The notes under the pieces: generated by a model
What the model saw: only the letters and a program-made list of their open reading frames with translations
Databases searched by the model: none
Told to the model about the DNA's origin: nothing
Shown: piece by piece, positions 16,630 to 25,406 of the stretch
Layout of the letters: each line of letters opens with the position of its first letter
Position numbering within the stretch: position 1 is the first letter of the stretch
NCBI RefSeq assembly: GCF_900156375.1
Contig: NZ_FTNK01000021.1
Span: 1-64,000, forward strand
Origin: Paenibacillus macquariensis
GTDB lineage: Bacteria > Bacillota > Bacilli > Paenibacillales > Paenibacillaceae
DNA length: 64,000 nucleotides
Direction: 5' to 3'
Made by a program: the position numbers and the translations under genes

Positions 16630-18395
16630 TACGGATGAAATTTTTTTCACGATTGCCTAGTATTCAGACGAACATGGTACTTTCCTCGGTCTCTCTCATT
16701 TTGATGACCATTATTATTATGAGTGTTACTTCCTATTATTTGACTAAGGATTCAGTTAAGTCCACGGCGGAGACTTACACGACAGAGCTCGTGAAACAGG
16801 TAAACAACAATATTAAATCCTACATTAATGGTATGAAGTCAATGTCCGATCTTGTAGCTGGCAACTATGCCGTCCAAGATTTTTTGTCTTCAAATACGTT
16901 TAATAGCTTACAGGAGGAGAGGGACTATAAGGAAAAAATCTCGGACATGCTAGGGGCGATGCTAGTATCTCGAACGGATATTAGCTCTGCTAACATATTT
17001 GGCTATCAAGGACAGTTCGTGTCCGGTCGTAAAGAACTGGAATTAAATCCGTTTGTCGATATTACAAGTATGAATTGGTATATGAACGCACAGAACAATG
17101 ACGGGAACAGCGTTATATCCCCTTCACACGTGCAGCCTATTTTTAAAGATCGGTATCCTTGGGTTGTATCGCTAAGCCGAGAACTGGTTAGTAAAGACGG
17201 TAATAAGAAACTGGGCATATTTTTGGTAGATTTGAATTTCAGCGTTATGAACGATATGTTTAAGGATATTCGGCTCGGTCAAAGGGGTTATTTATTCATC
17301 ATTGATTCAGACGGCAAAATTGTCTATCACCCCCAGCAGCAATTGATATACAGTAATTTAAAATCAGAAGTGATCGATAAAGTTCTTGAAGTCAGAAACG
17401 GAACTTTCATAAGCGGCCAAGGTAGCAACAGTCGTATGTATACGGTTCAGGATTCCGAATTTGGTTGGAAAATTGTTGGAGTTTCTTACGTGAACGAATT
17501 GGTCGACAATCAGAATGAAGTGTTGCTTTCCATTGTTTTTCTGGGAACTATCTGTATCATCATTGCAATTATTATTTCTCTGTTCTTATCGCAGCGAGTG
17601 ACCCAACCAATTAAACGATTGCAGGGCTATATGAAAGAAGTGGAAAATGGTAATTTCGACATCCACGTGCCGGTCTCCAAAACGATAGAAATCCAGAGGT
17701 TTGCAAGAGCCTTCAATATGATGGTCGGCAAAATTAAAGAACTGATGACGCAAACGGTATCGGATCAGGAACAGAAACGCAAGAGCGAGATTAGCGCACT
17801 GCAAGCCCAGATCAATCCGCATTTTCTTTATAACACGCTAGATTCCATTGTGTGGATGGCAGAGAGCAACAAATCTCGGGAAGTCGTATTGATGACCTCG
17901 GCACTTGCCAAGCTGTTTCGTTCATCGATCAGCAAAAACGACGAGTTGGTTGCGATTAGAACCGAAATCGAGCATATTACGAACTATTTGATGATCCAAA
18001 AGATGCGCTATAAAAATAAATTGGATTATCATATTGAAATATCCGAATTGGTGCTGGAATATCGGATCATCAAAATCATAATGCAGCCCCTTATCGAGAA
18101 TGCCATCTATCATGGTATTAAGATGAAGCAGGGGCCTGGTTTTATCCGAATCGCTTCCGAGGAGACGCAAACGGATATTATTGTGATTATCGAAGATAAC
18201 GGAAATGGCATGGATGAGGAAAAATTGAAATCGCTTCTTCTTTCAACGGCGGTAATGGAGAGCGGAAGAGGGATCGGAGTGCGAAATGTTCATGAGCGGC
18301 TTAAGCTATATTACGGGGAGAGATACGGATTGACCTACCATAGCGTTCTAGGCGTCGGAACAACCGTATATATTCGTATTCCCAAATCACGCTAA
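16626..18395 (+). CDS. YesM-type sensor histidine kinase
   Basis: A 589-residue membrane kinase. One membrane helix at about 16-38, an extracellular dCache-like sensor to about 290, a second helix (about 298-318), a HAMP domain, then the His_kinase domain with QAQINPHFLYNTLDSI and phospho-acceptor H399, and a HATPase domain (PLIENAIYHGI, DNGNGM, GIGVRNVHERL). The GTG at 16626 overlaps the regulator stop (translational coupling); an ATG at 16635 is an alternative. YesM kinases pair with YesN regulators and commonly sense carbohydrates, often through an extracellular binding protein such as the one encoded next. Confidence 0.92.
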   Translation: MIRMKFFSRLPSIQTNMVLSSVSLILMTIIIMSVTSYYLTKDSVKSTAETYTTELVKQVNNNIKSYINGMKSMSDLVAGNYAVQDFLSSNTFNSLQEERDYKEKISDMLGAMLVSRTDISSANIFGYQGQFVSGRKELELNPFVDITSMNWYMNAQNNDGNSVISPSHVQPIFKDRYPWVVSLSRELVSKDGNKKLGIFLVDLNFSVMNDMFKDIRLGQRGYLFIIDSDGKIVYHPQQQLIYSNLKSEVIDKVLEVRNGTFISGQGSNSRMYTVQDSEFGWKIVGVSYVNELVDNQNEVLLSIVFLGTICIIIAIIISLFLSQRVTQPIKRLQGYMKEVENGNFDIHVPVSKTIEIQRFARAFNMMVGKIKELMTQTVSDQEQKRKSEISALQAQINPHFLYNTLDSIVWMAESNKSREVVLMTSALAKLFRSSISKNDELVAIRTEIEHITNYLMIQKMRYKNKLDYHIEISELVLEYRIIKIIMQPLIENAIYHGIKMKQGPGFIRIASEETQTDIIVIIEDNGNGMDEEKLKSLLLSTAVMESGRGIGVRNVHERLKLYYGERYGLTYHSVLGVGTTVYIRIPKSR

Positions 18396-18414
18396 GTATT
18401 GGAGGATGAGAGAC

Positions 18415-19398
18415 ATGCAAGGAATCCGAAAGTGGCTAATAAGTGCAGTTGCATTCCTTCTCATTACGACGGTCGTTTTTGCTTATGGATATAACAGATT
18501 ATCTGCGAAAAAGAAGATAGATGTTACAGTAATACTTAAAACGATCGATACATCGGTCGAATTCTGGCAGGTGTTAACCGATGGCGTGCACGAAGCCGCA
18601 CAAGAGTTCAATGTTAATGTTCAAGTATGGGGGACGGCATCGGAAACGGATGTTGACGATCAAATTTCCCTTGTGGAAAAGGCGATAGAGAATCGACCGG
18701 ATGCGATCGTATTAGCCGCGACCGATTATGAGAGGATCGTGCCCGTTTCGGATAAAATAAAGAAAAGCGGCATTAAGCTTATTATCGTCGATTCGGGGAT
18801 TAAATCCGACGTTGCTGATAGTGTCGTGGCCACAGACAACTTCAACGCCGGCAGAGAAGCGGGCAAAGCAATGATAAATTTGATTAAACATCCGGCCAAA
18901 ATAGCGATCATCAGCTACTTTAAAAATGCCGCTTCTCAAATCGATAGGGAAAAAGGCATCCTTGAAGTGATGGAGAATCATCCTGAAATCGAGGTACTAG
19001 GGACATACAATGGCGAAGGATCCGAGCAAAACGCCTATTTATTAGCTAAGGAAATGTTACAAGCGCATGCCGATTTGTTCGGAATTATCGGTTTGAACGA
19101 GCCGACAACTGTTGGGGCCGGAAGAGCGATTCAGGAATTGGGACTAAAAGGGAAGGTGCAGCTGATCGGGTTAGACAGCTCTTTCAACGAGATCAAGTTA
19201 CTGGATGAAGGTTTGATGAAAGCTACCGTAATCCAGAGACCTTTTCAAATGGGTTATCTCAGTATTAAGACGGCAGTAGAGGTTGTCAAAGGTACTAAGG
19301 TTTCCAAGCTTATCGATACGGGCTCGCTACTCATAACAAAACAAAACATGTACGAAGAGGAGAATCAGAAGCTTTTGTTCCCCTTTGTTGGGGATTAA
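18415..19398 (+). CDS. Membrane-anchored sugar-binding protein (RbsB-like), sensor accessory
   Basis: A 327-residue type-1 periplasmic-binding-protein fold. Residues 8-28 form an uncleaved-looking hydrophobic anchor with no lipobox cysteine, then VTVILKTIDTSVEFWQVLTDG opens the sugar-binding domain; DAIVLAATDY, VVATDNFNAGREAGKAM and LIGLDSSFNEIKLL are classic ligand-pocket loops. GGAGG at 18401 fixes the ATG at 18415. It is co-transcribed 19 bp after the kinase and the operon ends at a terminator. The lack of a lipobox and position next to the kinase argue for signalling rather than transport, a role known for similar proteins paired with LytS/YesM kinases. Confidence 0.85.
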   Translation: MQGIRKWLISAVAFLLITTVVFAYGYNRLSAKKKIDVTVILKTIDTSVEFWQVLTDGVHEAAQEFNVNVQVWGTASETDVDDQISLVEKAIENRPDAIVLAATDYERIVPVSDKIKKSGIKLIIVDSGIKSDVADSVVATDNFNAGREAGKAMINLIKHPAKIAIISYFKNAASQIDREKGILEVMENHPEIEVLGTYNGEGSEQNAYLLAKEMLQAHADLFGIIGLNEPTTVGAGRAIQELGLKGKVQLIGLDSSFNEIKLLDEGLMKATVIQRPFQMGYLSIKTAVEVVKGTKVSKLIDTGSLLITKQNMYEEENQKLLFPFVGD

Positions 19399-19442
19399 AG
19401 AGCAAATATGAGGTTAAACAGATAATCATAGTACGTTAATAC

Positions 19443-19478
19443 AAAAGCAGCCGTCCCATTTTGGGAGCGGCTGCTTTT
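19443..19478 (+). terminator. Terminator of the sensor operon
   Basis: AAAAGCAGCCG and CGGCTGCTTTT with an inner TCCC/GGGA extension; ends in TTTT. Confidence 0.9.
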
Positions 19479-19538
19479 ACAATATGCCCAGCTGGAAAGG
19501 TTGTCCATCATGTGATGGAAGTAACGTTTGAATAGACG

Positions 19539-19570
19539 CATGCAGGATCATGATCTTGCATGTTTTTTTT
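19539..19570 (+). terminator. Second terminator-like hairpin, 106 bp before the ABC operon
   Basis: CATGCAGGATC and GATCTTGCATG (one G-T pair) with a minimal loop, followed by T8. It is either a tandem terminator for the sensor operon or an attenuator in the ABC operon leader; no upstream promoter was identified to decide. Confidence 0.7.
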
Positions 19571-19627
19571 CACGATATTATTCAACTTTTAAAAGATAAA
19601 ATTACATGTAAGTGAAGCAAACAAAGC

Positions 19628-19660
19628 TGTACAGTTACATTAAGAGCATGCAGTACAGTT
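19628..19660 (+). promoter_or_regulatory. Direct repeats upstream of the ABC operon (possible YesN site)
   Basis: GTACAGTT occurs at 19629-19636 and 19653-19660, 24 nt apart, the first within the palindrome CTGTACAG. AraC-type regulators often bind direct repeats about two helical turns apart. The position just before the ribosome site is unusual for activation, so the role is uncertain. Confidence 0.35.
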
Positions 19661-19675
19661 TTTAAAAGAGGTGAT

Positions 19676-21211
19676 ATGATGGAGCACCCGCTAGTGAAGA
19701 TGGAAGGTATTGTGAAAAACTTTGCCGGCGTTCATGCGTTGAAGGAGTGTGAATTCGAATTGCGTTCGGGTGAAGTACACGCACTTGTTGGTGAAAACGG
19801 CGCGGGCAAATCGACCATGATGAAAGTGCTGACGGGCGTGTATCAGAAGGACCAAGGAAGCACTTTCTATAAGGGCAAGAAGGTGGATATCACCGATACA
19901 GCTACGGCACAGAAGCTAGGGATCAGCATGATTCATCAGGAACTGAATCTATCGCAGGATCTAACTGTCGCTCAAAATATTTTTATCGGCAGGGAGCCCC
20001 GTAAGGCGATTCGCTTATTTCTAGATGATAAGGAAATGAACCGAAAAACGGAGTTGCTGCTGAAGCAAATGAATTTGGATATTTCTCCAACGATGAAGGT
20101 CTCGGAGCTTACGGTGGCCAAGCAGCAAATGGTGGAAATCATTAAAGCCATGTCGTACGAATCACAGGTGTTAATTATGGACGAACCGACAGCTGCATTA
20201 AGTGATTCTGAAATTGATGACTTGTTCAGAATGATCGAGCAGCTAAAGCTAAAAGGAGTCGGTATCGTTTATATTTCCCACAGAATGGCAGAATTAAAAC
20301 GGATTACGGATCGGATTACAGTTATGCGGGACGGTGTTTATATCAACACGATGCAGACGGCTGACGTGAGTATCGACCGAATTATCGCAATGATGGTCGG
20401 GAGGGAAATTTATCAACCAGCGAAGTCTGAACGCAATACGGGGGGCAAATCGGAGACAGTATTGCAGGTAAAGGGTCTGATGCGCAGGAATACTCTCCAA
20501 GATATCAGTTTTTCGCTCCAAAAAGGCGAAATTTTAGGAATCGCCGGTTTGATTGGAGCAGGCAGAACAGAATTGGCGCGGGCCATTTTTGGGGCTGATC
20601 AGATCGATGCTGGCGAAATTTTTATTCATGACCAAAAAGTGAAGATTACAGGTCCGCATCAAGCGGTCAAGCACGGCATCGGATATTTATCAGAGGACAG
20701 GAAGCATTTAGGTTGTTTGCTCGATATGGATGTGAAGACGAATGTTGTACTTGCCACAATGAATGATTTCACTAAAGGCTTAGGTTGGATTAATAATAAT
20801 CGAATTTCCGAAACCTCGATAAAAATCGTTGAGGAGCTGACAGTGAAAACTCCGAGTATTGGACAAAAATTGAAATTTTTGTCCGGTGGAAATCAACAGA
20901 AGGTTATTCTAGGTAAATGGCTGACGAGGGACTGCGATATTTTGATTTTCGATGAACCTACTCGAGGAATTGACATCGGGGCAAAGAGCGAAATTTATAA
21001 ATTACTTGAAAGTTTGGTGGCACAAGGCAAGTCGATTATTATGATTAGCTCAGAACTTCCCGAAATTTTGAGGATCAGTCATAGAATTATCGTGATGTGC
21101 GAAGGTAGAATTACCGGAGAGTTTAATAATGACGATGACATTACACAGGAGCAAATTATGGCCTGCGCTACGAATCGGACTAGTTCAGCAAAGACAGAGA
21201 GAGAGGAATAG
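19676..21211 (+). CDS. Sugar ABC importer ATPase, RbsA/MglA type
   Basis: A 511-residue double ATPase. The first half has Walker A GENGAGKST (about 39-47) and Walker B VLIMDEPTAALSD; the second half has the typical degenerate loop GLIGAGRTEL, the signature LSGGNQQKVILGKWL and DILIFDEPTRGIDIG. This layout is specific for the CUT2 group importing ribose, xylose, galactose, autoinducer-2 and similar. Two in-frame ATGs (19676, 19679) follow AGAGGTG. The permease starts 12 bp after its stop, so the genes are one operon. Confidence 0.93.
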   Translation: MMEHPLVKMEGIVKNFAGVHALKECEFELRSGEVHALVGENGAGKSTMMKVLTGVYQKDQGSTFYKGKKVDITDTATAQKLGISMIHQELNLSQDLTVAQNIFIGREPRKAIRLFLDDKEMNRKTELLLKQMNLDISPTMKVSELTVAKQQMVEIIKAMSYESQVLIMDEPTAALSDSEIDDLFRMIEQLKLKGVGIVYISHRMAELKRITDRITVMRDGVYINTMQTADVSIDRIIAMMVGREIYQPAKSERNTGGKSETVLQVKGLMRRNTLQDISFSLQKGEILGIAGLIGAGRTELARAIFGADQIDAGEIFIHDQKVKITGPHQAVKHGIGYLSEDRKHLGCLLDMDVKTNVVLATMNDFTKGLGWINNNRISETSIKIVEELTVKTPSIGQKLKFLSGGNQQKVILGKWLTRDCDILIFDEPTRGIDIGAKSEIYKLLESLVAQGKSIIMISSELPEILRISHRIIVMCEGRITGEFNNDDDITQEQIMACATNRTSSAKTEREE

Positions 21212-21223
21212 GAGGATTTCAGT

Positions 21224-22219
21224 ATGAAAGAAGCAATGATAGCTGCAAAAAAACCAGCATTTTCGTTCAAATCAGCACTAGAGCAGTTTTTGGCTTTCGG
21301 CAGTTTGATATTACTAATTATCTTTTTTTCAATCGCTTCAAGTAATTTTTTTCATTTTTCCAATATAGTTGGAATTTTGCTCTCAACTGCAGTTATTGGT
21401 GTACTTGCGCTCGGTTCGACATTTGTAATTATAACGGGAGGCATTGATTTATCGGTCGGTACAGTTATGACTCTTTGTTCGGTTATGACGGGTGTTTTTA
21501 TTACGACGTTGGGACTTCCCGTGTATATCGGAATTATTGGCGGATTACTCACTGGTGCGGTATGTGGCTTGATTTCAGGAATTGCGATTTCACGATTTGG
21601 AATCCCCCCCTTTATCGCCACGCTCGCAATGATGATGATCGCCAAAGGGCTTGCGCTCGTCATTTCGGGGACGAAGCCGATCTATTTTACGAAATCCCCA
21701 GTATTCATGGAGATTTCGCAGGGATCGCTGCTTGGTGATCTGATTCCTGGCTTCGAAGTTCCGAATGCAGTGCTTATATTCTTTATTGCGGCGATTGTTG
21801 GAAGCGTTTTACTTACTCGTACTATAATTGGCCGATATAACTTTGCAATCGGAAGCAATGAGGAAGCGACACGTTTGTCTGGGGTCAATGTACGCAACTG
21901 GAAGATAGTTATTTACACGATCACGGGAGTATTCACCGGGCTAGCCGGCATACTGATGGCTTCTCGTCTTAATTCGGCGCAGCCCTCGCTCGGCATGGGC
22001 TATGAACTGGAAGCAATTGCAGCTGTCATCATCGGTGGCACCTCGCTCAGCGGAGGCAAAGGTACGATTGTTGGTACAGTCATCGGTGCTTTGATCATGA
22101 GCGTGCTTACAAACGGTCTCCGTATTCTATCGGTCCCGCAGGAATGGCAAACGGTTGTTGTTGGATTCGTTATTTTGTTGGCTGTTTATGTGGATAATTT
22201 GCGACGCCGCAAAGCTTGA
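21224..22219 (+). CDS. Sugar ABC importer permease, RbsC type
   Basis: A 331-residue integral membrane protein with eight to ten helices and RbsC-family motifs: STFVIITGGIDLSVGTVM, GLISGIAISRFGIPPFIATL, GSNEEATRLSGVNVRNWK and GGTSLSGGKGTIVGTVIGAL. It forms the CUT2 channel with the preceding ATPase. GGAGG lies 8 nt upstream of the ATG. Seventy-odd bases separate it from the binding-protein gene. Confidence 0.93.
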   Translation: MKEAMIAAKKPAFSFKSALEQFLAFGSLILLIIFFSIASSNFFHFSNIVGILLSTAVIGVLALGSTFVIITGGIDLSVGTVMTLCSVMTGVFITTLGLPVYIGIIGGLLTGAVCGLISGIAISRFGIPPFIATLAMMMIAKGLALVISGTKPIYFTKSPVFMEISQGSLLGDLIPGFEVPNAVLIFFIAAIVGSVLLTRTIIGRYNFAIGSNEEATRLSGVNVRNWKIVIYTITGVFTGLAGILMASRLNSAQPSLGMGYELEAIAAVIIGGTSLSGGKGTIVGTVIGALIMSVLTNGLRILSVPQEWQTVVVGFVILLAVYVDNLRRRKA

Positions 22220-22290
22220 CCCAAGTTATTATTTCCTATGGAAATGATATAGATCAGAATTTATTATTTAATTGAAAAGGGGATTTGGAT

Positions 22291-23310
22291 ATGAAAATGA
22301 AAAATGGTTTGCTCGTAATGCTACTTGGTTGTGGAATGATTTTAAGTGCTTGTGGTTCGAATGGCGGTAGCGGCAACACGACACCTACAGCGACACCTGA
22401 AAATAAAGGAGCAGTTACTGAGAAGCCCACGATAGCCAAAAAAATGTACATCCCAATCATTTCCAAAGGGTTTCAGCATCAATTTTGGCAAGCAGTGAAG
22501 ATGGGTGCAGAGAAGGCAGCAACCGAGTTTGATGTAGAAATTACATTTGAAGGTCCAGAAACGGAATCGCAGGTAGATAAGCAATTGGAAATGCTCCAAG
22601 TAGCTTTGAACAAAACACCAAGTGCAATTGGTTTTGCTGCACTAGACAGTCAGGCTTCCATTCCTTATCTGCAAAAAGCGAAGGATGCAGGCATTCCTAT
22701 TGTTGCTTTCGACTCCGGCGTAGAAAGTGATATTCCAGTCAGTCTAGTTACGACGGATAACATAGCTGCTGCTGCTATGGCGGCAGACAAAATGGCAGAG
22801 TTTATCGGTGGAGAAGGAGAAGTGGCGGTTATTGGTCATGATCAAACGAGCCGCACAGGGATTGATCGCAGTGAAGGTTTCATGAACCGGATAAAAGAAA
22901 AATATCCGAACATTAAAATTGTCGACATTCAATATGGTGGCGGCGATCACTTGAAGTCGACCGATCTAGCCAAAACCATTATGCAGGCATATCCGAAGCT
23001 AAAAGGATTTTTCGGTACAAATGAAGGATCTGCTATCGGTATTATTAATGCGGTTACAGAAATGAAAGCGGAAGGAAAAATTACCGTTATCGGCTATGAC
23101 TCCGGCCAAGCGCAAATTGATGCGATCAATAATGGTCTAATGGTGGGCGCCATTTCCCAAAATCCGGTTGGTATTGGCTATGAAACGGTGAAAGCAGCAG
23201 TAGCTGCAGCAAAAGGCGAGAAGGTTACCCCTATCATCGATAGTGGTTTTGTATGGTATGATAAATCGAATATTGAGAGTGATGAAGTGAAAGCGGTTAT
23301 TTACAAGTAG
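22291..23310 (+). CDS. Sugar ABC importer lipoprotein, RbsB type
   Basis: A 339-residue binding lipoprotein. The signal peptide ends in the lipobox LSAC (Cys near residue 21), followed by a Gly/Ser/Thr linker and a type-1 binding domain (FWQAVKMGAEKAATEFDV, PYLQKAKDAGIPIVAFDSG, LVTTDNIAAAAMAA, VIGYDSGQAQIDAI). I choose the ATG at 22291 with AAAAGGGG upstream; an earlier TTG would give MDMKMKN. It is paralogous to the anchored protein at 18415, so the cluster has one binding protein for sensing and one for transport. Confidence 0.92.
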   Translation: MKMKNGLLVMLLGCGMILSACGSNGGSGNTTPTATPENKGAVTEKPTIAKKMYIPIISKGFQHQFWQAVKMGAEKAATEFDVEITFEGPETESQVDKQLEMLQVALNKTPSAIGFAALDSQASIPYLQKAKDAGIPIVAFDSGVESDIPVSLVTTDNIAAAAMAADKMAEFIGGEGEVAVIGHDQTSRTGIDRSEGFMNRIKEKYPNIKIVDIQYGGGDHLKSTDLAKTIMQAYPKLKGFFGTNEGSAIGIINAVTEMKAEGKITVIGYDSGQAQIDAINNGLMVGAISQNPVGIGYETVKAAVAAAKGEKVTPIIDSGFVWYDKSNIESDEVKAVIYK

Positions 23311-23348
23311 GCTTGTTTTTAGCACCAATCATCGCGAGTTAGAAAAAA

Positions 23349-23382
23349 GGTAGCCGTTCCTGAGATGGGACGGCTGCTTTTT
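23349..23382 (+). terminator. Terminator of the ABC operon
   Basis: AGCCGTTCC and GGGACGGCT, one G-T pair, followed by GCTTTTT. It resembles the sensor operon terminator at 19443 in sequence. Confidence 0.85.
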
Positions 23383-23497
23383 GGACTTATCTGTAGCTTC
23401 TGCGACAGACTGGATAGGTCCAGTGCGACATCGTCTACGATAACCATGAACCGATTAGGTATTTAGTCGTTACGCTCGGTACGATCCACTTCACTGT

Positions 23498-24376
23498 TTA
23501 TTTTCCTCTAAAGACTCCTGGAGATAGACCCGTACTGGAGCGAAATCTATTTGTGAAATGACTGACATCTGAAAACCCGCAAAACTCTGCTATTTTGGCA
23601 ATCGAATATGTAGTAGAGGACAGTAGTTCCTTAGCATGATCCAGCCTGAGATTAATTAGAAACTGATGTGGAGGAACTCCATATCTCTCGCGGAAAACCG
23701 TCCGAAATCGAGACGTGGAAAGATTCGTCCGCTTAGCTAAGTCCTCTATGCTCAGTGTTTCTGCAAGGTGAAACGAAAAGTAAGATGGGATCCAATCCAG
23801 ATCATGAGGATGCCTTGATCTTAGATTGGCGGGATTATAATGGTCTTGAATGATGTGATGAAGGAGTTGTAAAGCTATTGCTTGCGCCTTTAGCTTAGAT
23901 AAAGGATTCGGTTCAAGCCAGCTTTCTATCATATCCATTAGCAAATTGCGGTAAAGATACGGCTTGCTCGGTGCTAGCAAAACCGGGATTGATAAACCCT
24001 CGAAGTCATTAAGCCTTGGTTGCATCAAATGCTGGAAGGAATGTACATCGATTTGTCCAGGTTTTGTCGGAAAGCTCTTCTCCCGATCAGCGTGAAAGAA
24101 AAAGTCCATATGGGCAAATGGTGTAGTATTATGAGTAAAAGCTTGCAAATCATGTACGGTTCCAGGTTGAAGCAAACAGAACTGCCCCTCTTCGAGCACA
24201 TATGTGGTTCCATCGGCAATGATCGTTAGTTCTCCCTTTTGTATATAGATAAACAAATAATCAAGGAGTTTTCGGAAAGGGAGATAATAGGCAGAACGTA
24301 CTGCAAAATCACTTTCTCTTATGTAGGGGACAATGGGGTGCGTATTAGCAAATGAAAATAGATTCATAGTAGCCAT
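23498..24376 (-). CDS. AraC-family regulator with cupin sensor
   Basis: A 292-residue regulator: an N-terminal cupin-like domain (FIYIQKGELTIIADGTTY, then EEGQFCLLQPGTVHDL) and a C-terminal AraC pair of HTHs (SIEDLAKRTNLSTSRFRTVFRERYG, IAKIAEFCGFSDVSHFTNRF). Such proteins sense small sugars. It is transcribed away from the dioxygenase gene starting at 24495, so it probably controls that gene and the following propeller. AAGG precedes the ATG; a second ATG three codons on is possible. Confidence 0.88.
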   Translation of the reverse strand: MATMNLFSFANTHPIVPYIRESDFAVRSAYYLPFRKLLDYLFIYIQKGELTIIADGTTYVLEEGQFCLLQPGTVHDLQAFTHNTTPFAHMDFFFHADREKSFPTKPGQIDVHSFQHLMQPRLNDFEGLSIPVLLAPSKPYLYRNLLMDMIESWLEPNPLSKLKAQAIALQLLHHIIQDHYNPANLRSRHPHDLDWIPSYFSFHLAETLSIEDLAKRTNLSTSRFRTVFRERYGVPPHQFLINLRLDHAKELLSSTTYSIAKIAEFCGFSDVSHFTNRFRSSTGLSPGVFRGK

Positions 24377-24494
24377 CCTTAAATTCAGTCATTTTATACA
24401 AGTAAAATAATCATCACACACAAAGACCAAACTGTCAAAATCTCTTACAATAAGCTATATCATATATGAATAGCAGAAAAGGAGAGAATTCAAA

Positions 24495-25316
24495 ATGAGC
24501 ATATTAAACAACCTTCCTAGCTTGAACGAGGTACATGATCTTCCAGAAGAACAAATTTCAAATTACCAACGCGATGGACATACCATTGTAAGAGGACTAG
24601 CCAAACATGATGAAATTTCCATCTATCGTGAGGTAATTAGTGAGATCGTCAAAGAACATAACAACCATACAAAACCACTGCATGAACGGGATACATATGG
24701 TAAAGCATTTATTCAAATCGGCAACCTATGGAAAATAAGTGATTCTGTTGAAAAGTTTGTGCTGGCGCGCCGCTTCGCAAAAGTAGCTGCTGATCTCATG
24801 GGCGTCCCATCAGTACGAATTTACCATGATCAGGCATTGTTCAAAGAGCCCGGAGGCGGTCATACGCCATGGCATCAGGATCAAATTTATTGGCCATTGG
24901 ACACCGACAAAACAATAACACTATGGATGCCGCTTGTTCCAATTTCGGAGGAAGTTGGATCGATGACCTTTGCTTCTGAAACCCAACACAATGGCTATAT
25001 CTCGAAGCAGGAAATATCGGATGAGTCGCATAAAACCTTCAAGGGTTATATTGAAGGTAAGGGCATAGAACAGGTAAATTACGGTGCAATGGCAGCGGGC
25101 GACGCCACTTTTCACTCTGGATGGACTCTTCACAGCGCTCCGGGAAATCCAACGGATCAAATGCGTGAAGTGATGACCATTATCTATATTGCCGATGGGC
25201 TCTCTATTGCTGAACCGGATAGTAATGCACAAAAAAATGACTTAGCAAACTGGTTTCCAGGACAAAAAGCAGGAGATGCTGCCGCAAGTCCGCTTAATCC
25301 AATTGTGTATCCTTAG
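24495..25316 (+). CDS. Phytanoyl-CoA-dioxygenase-like Fe(II)/2-oxoglutarate oxygenase
   Basis: A 273-residue double-stranded beta-helix oxygenase of the PhyH family. The iron triad is readable: H127 and D129 in TPWHQDQIYW, and the distal His, probably H213, in FHSGWTLHSAPGN. The family hydroxylates or halogenates many secondary metabolites, acyl chains and osmolytes; substrate cannot be deduced. AAAGGAGAG lies 9 nt upstream. It is divergent from an AraC regulator (118 bp apart) and about 90 bp upstream of an NHL propeller gene, which is in the same direction with no terminator between. Confidence 0.85.
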   Translation: MSILNNLPSLNEVHDLPEEQISNYQRDGHTIVRGLAKHDEISIYREVISEIVKEHNNHTKPLHERDTYGKAFIQIGNLWKISDSVEKFVLARRFAKVAADLMGVPSVRIYHDQALFKEPGGGHTPWHQDQIYWPLDTDKTITLWMPLVPISEEVGSMTFASETQHNGYISKQEISDESHKTFKGYIEGKGIEQVNYGAMAAGDATFHSGWTLHSAPGNPTDQMREVMTIIYIADGLSIAEPDSNAQKNDLANWFPGQKAGDAAASPLNPIVYP

Positions 25317-25406
25317 TTTTTTTGCAACTCACGCGTTCTTTTTGACAAACTAACTTCCATTAATATCATCGATTTGGTATTGGGGAATATGGAATGGGGC
25401 TAACAA

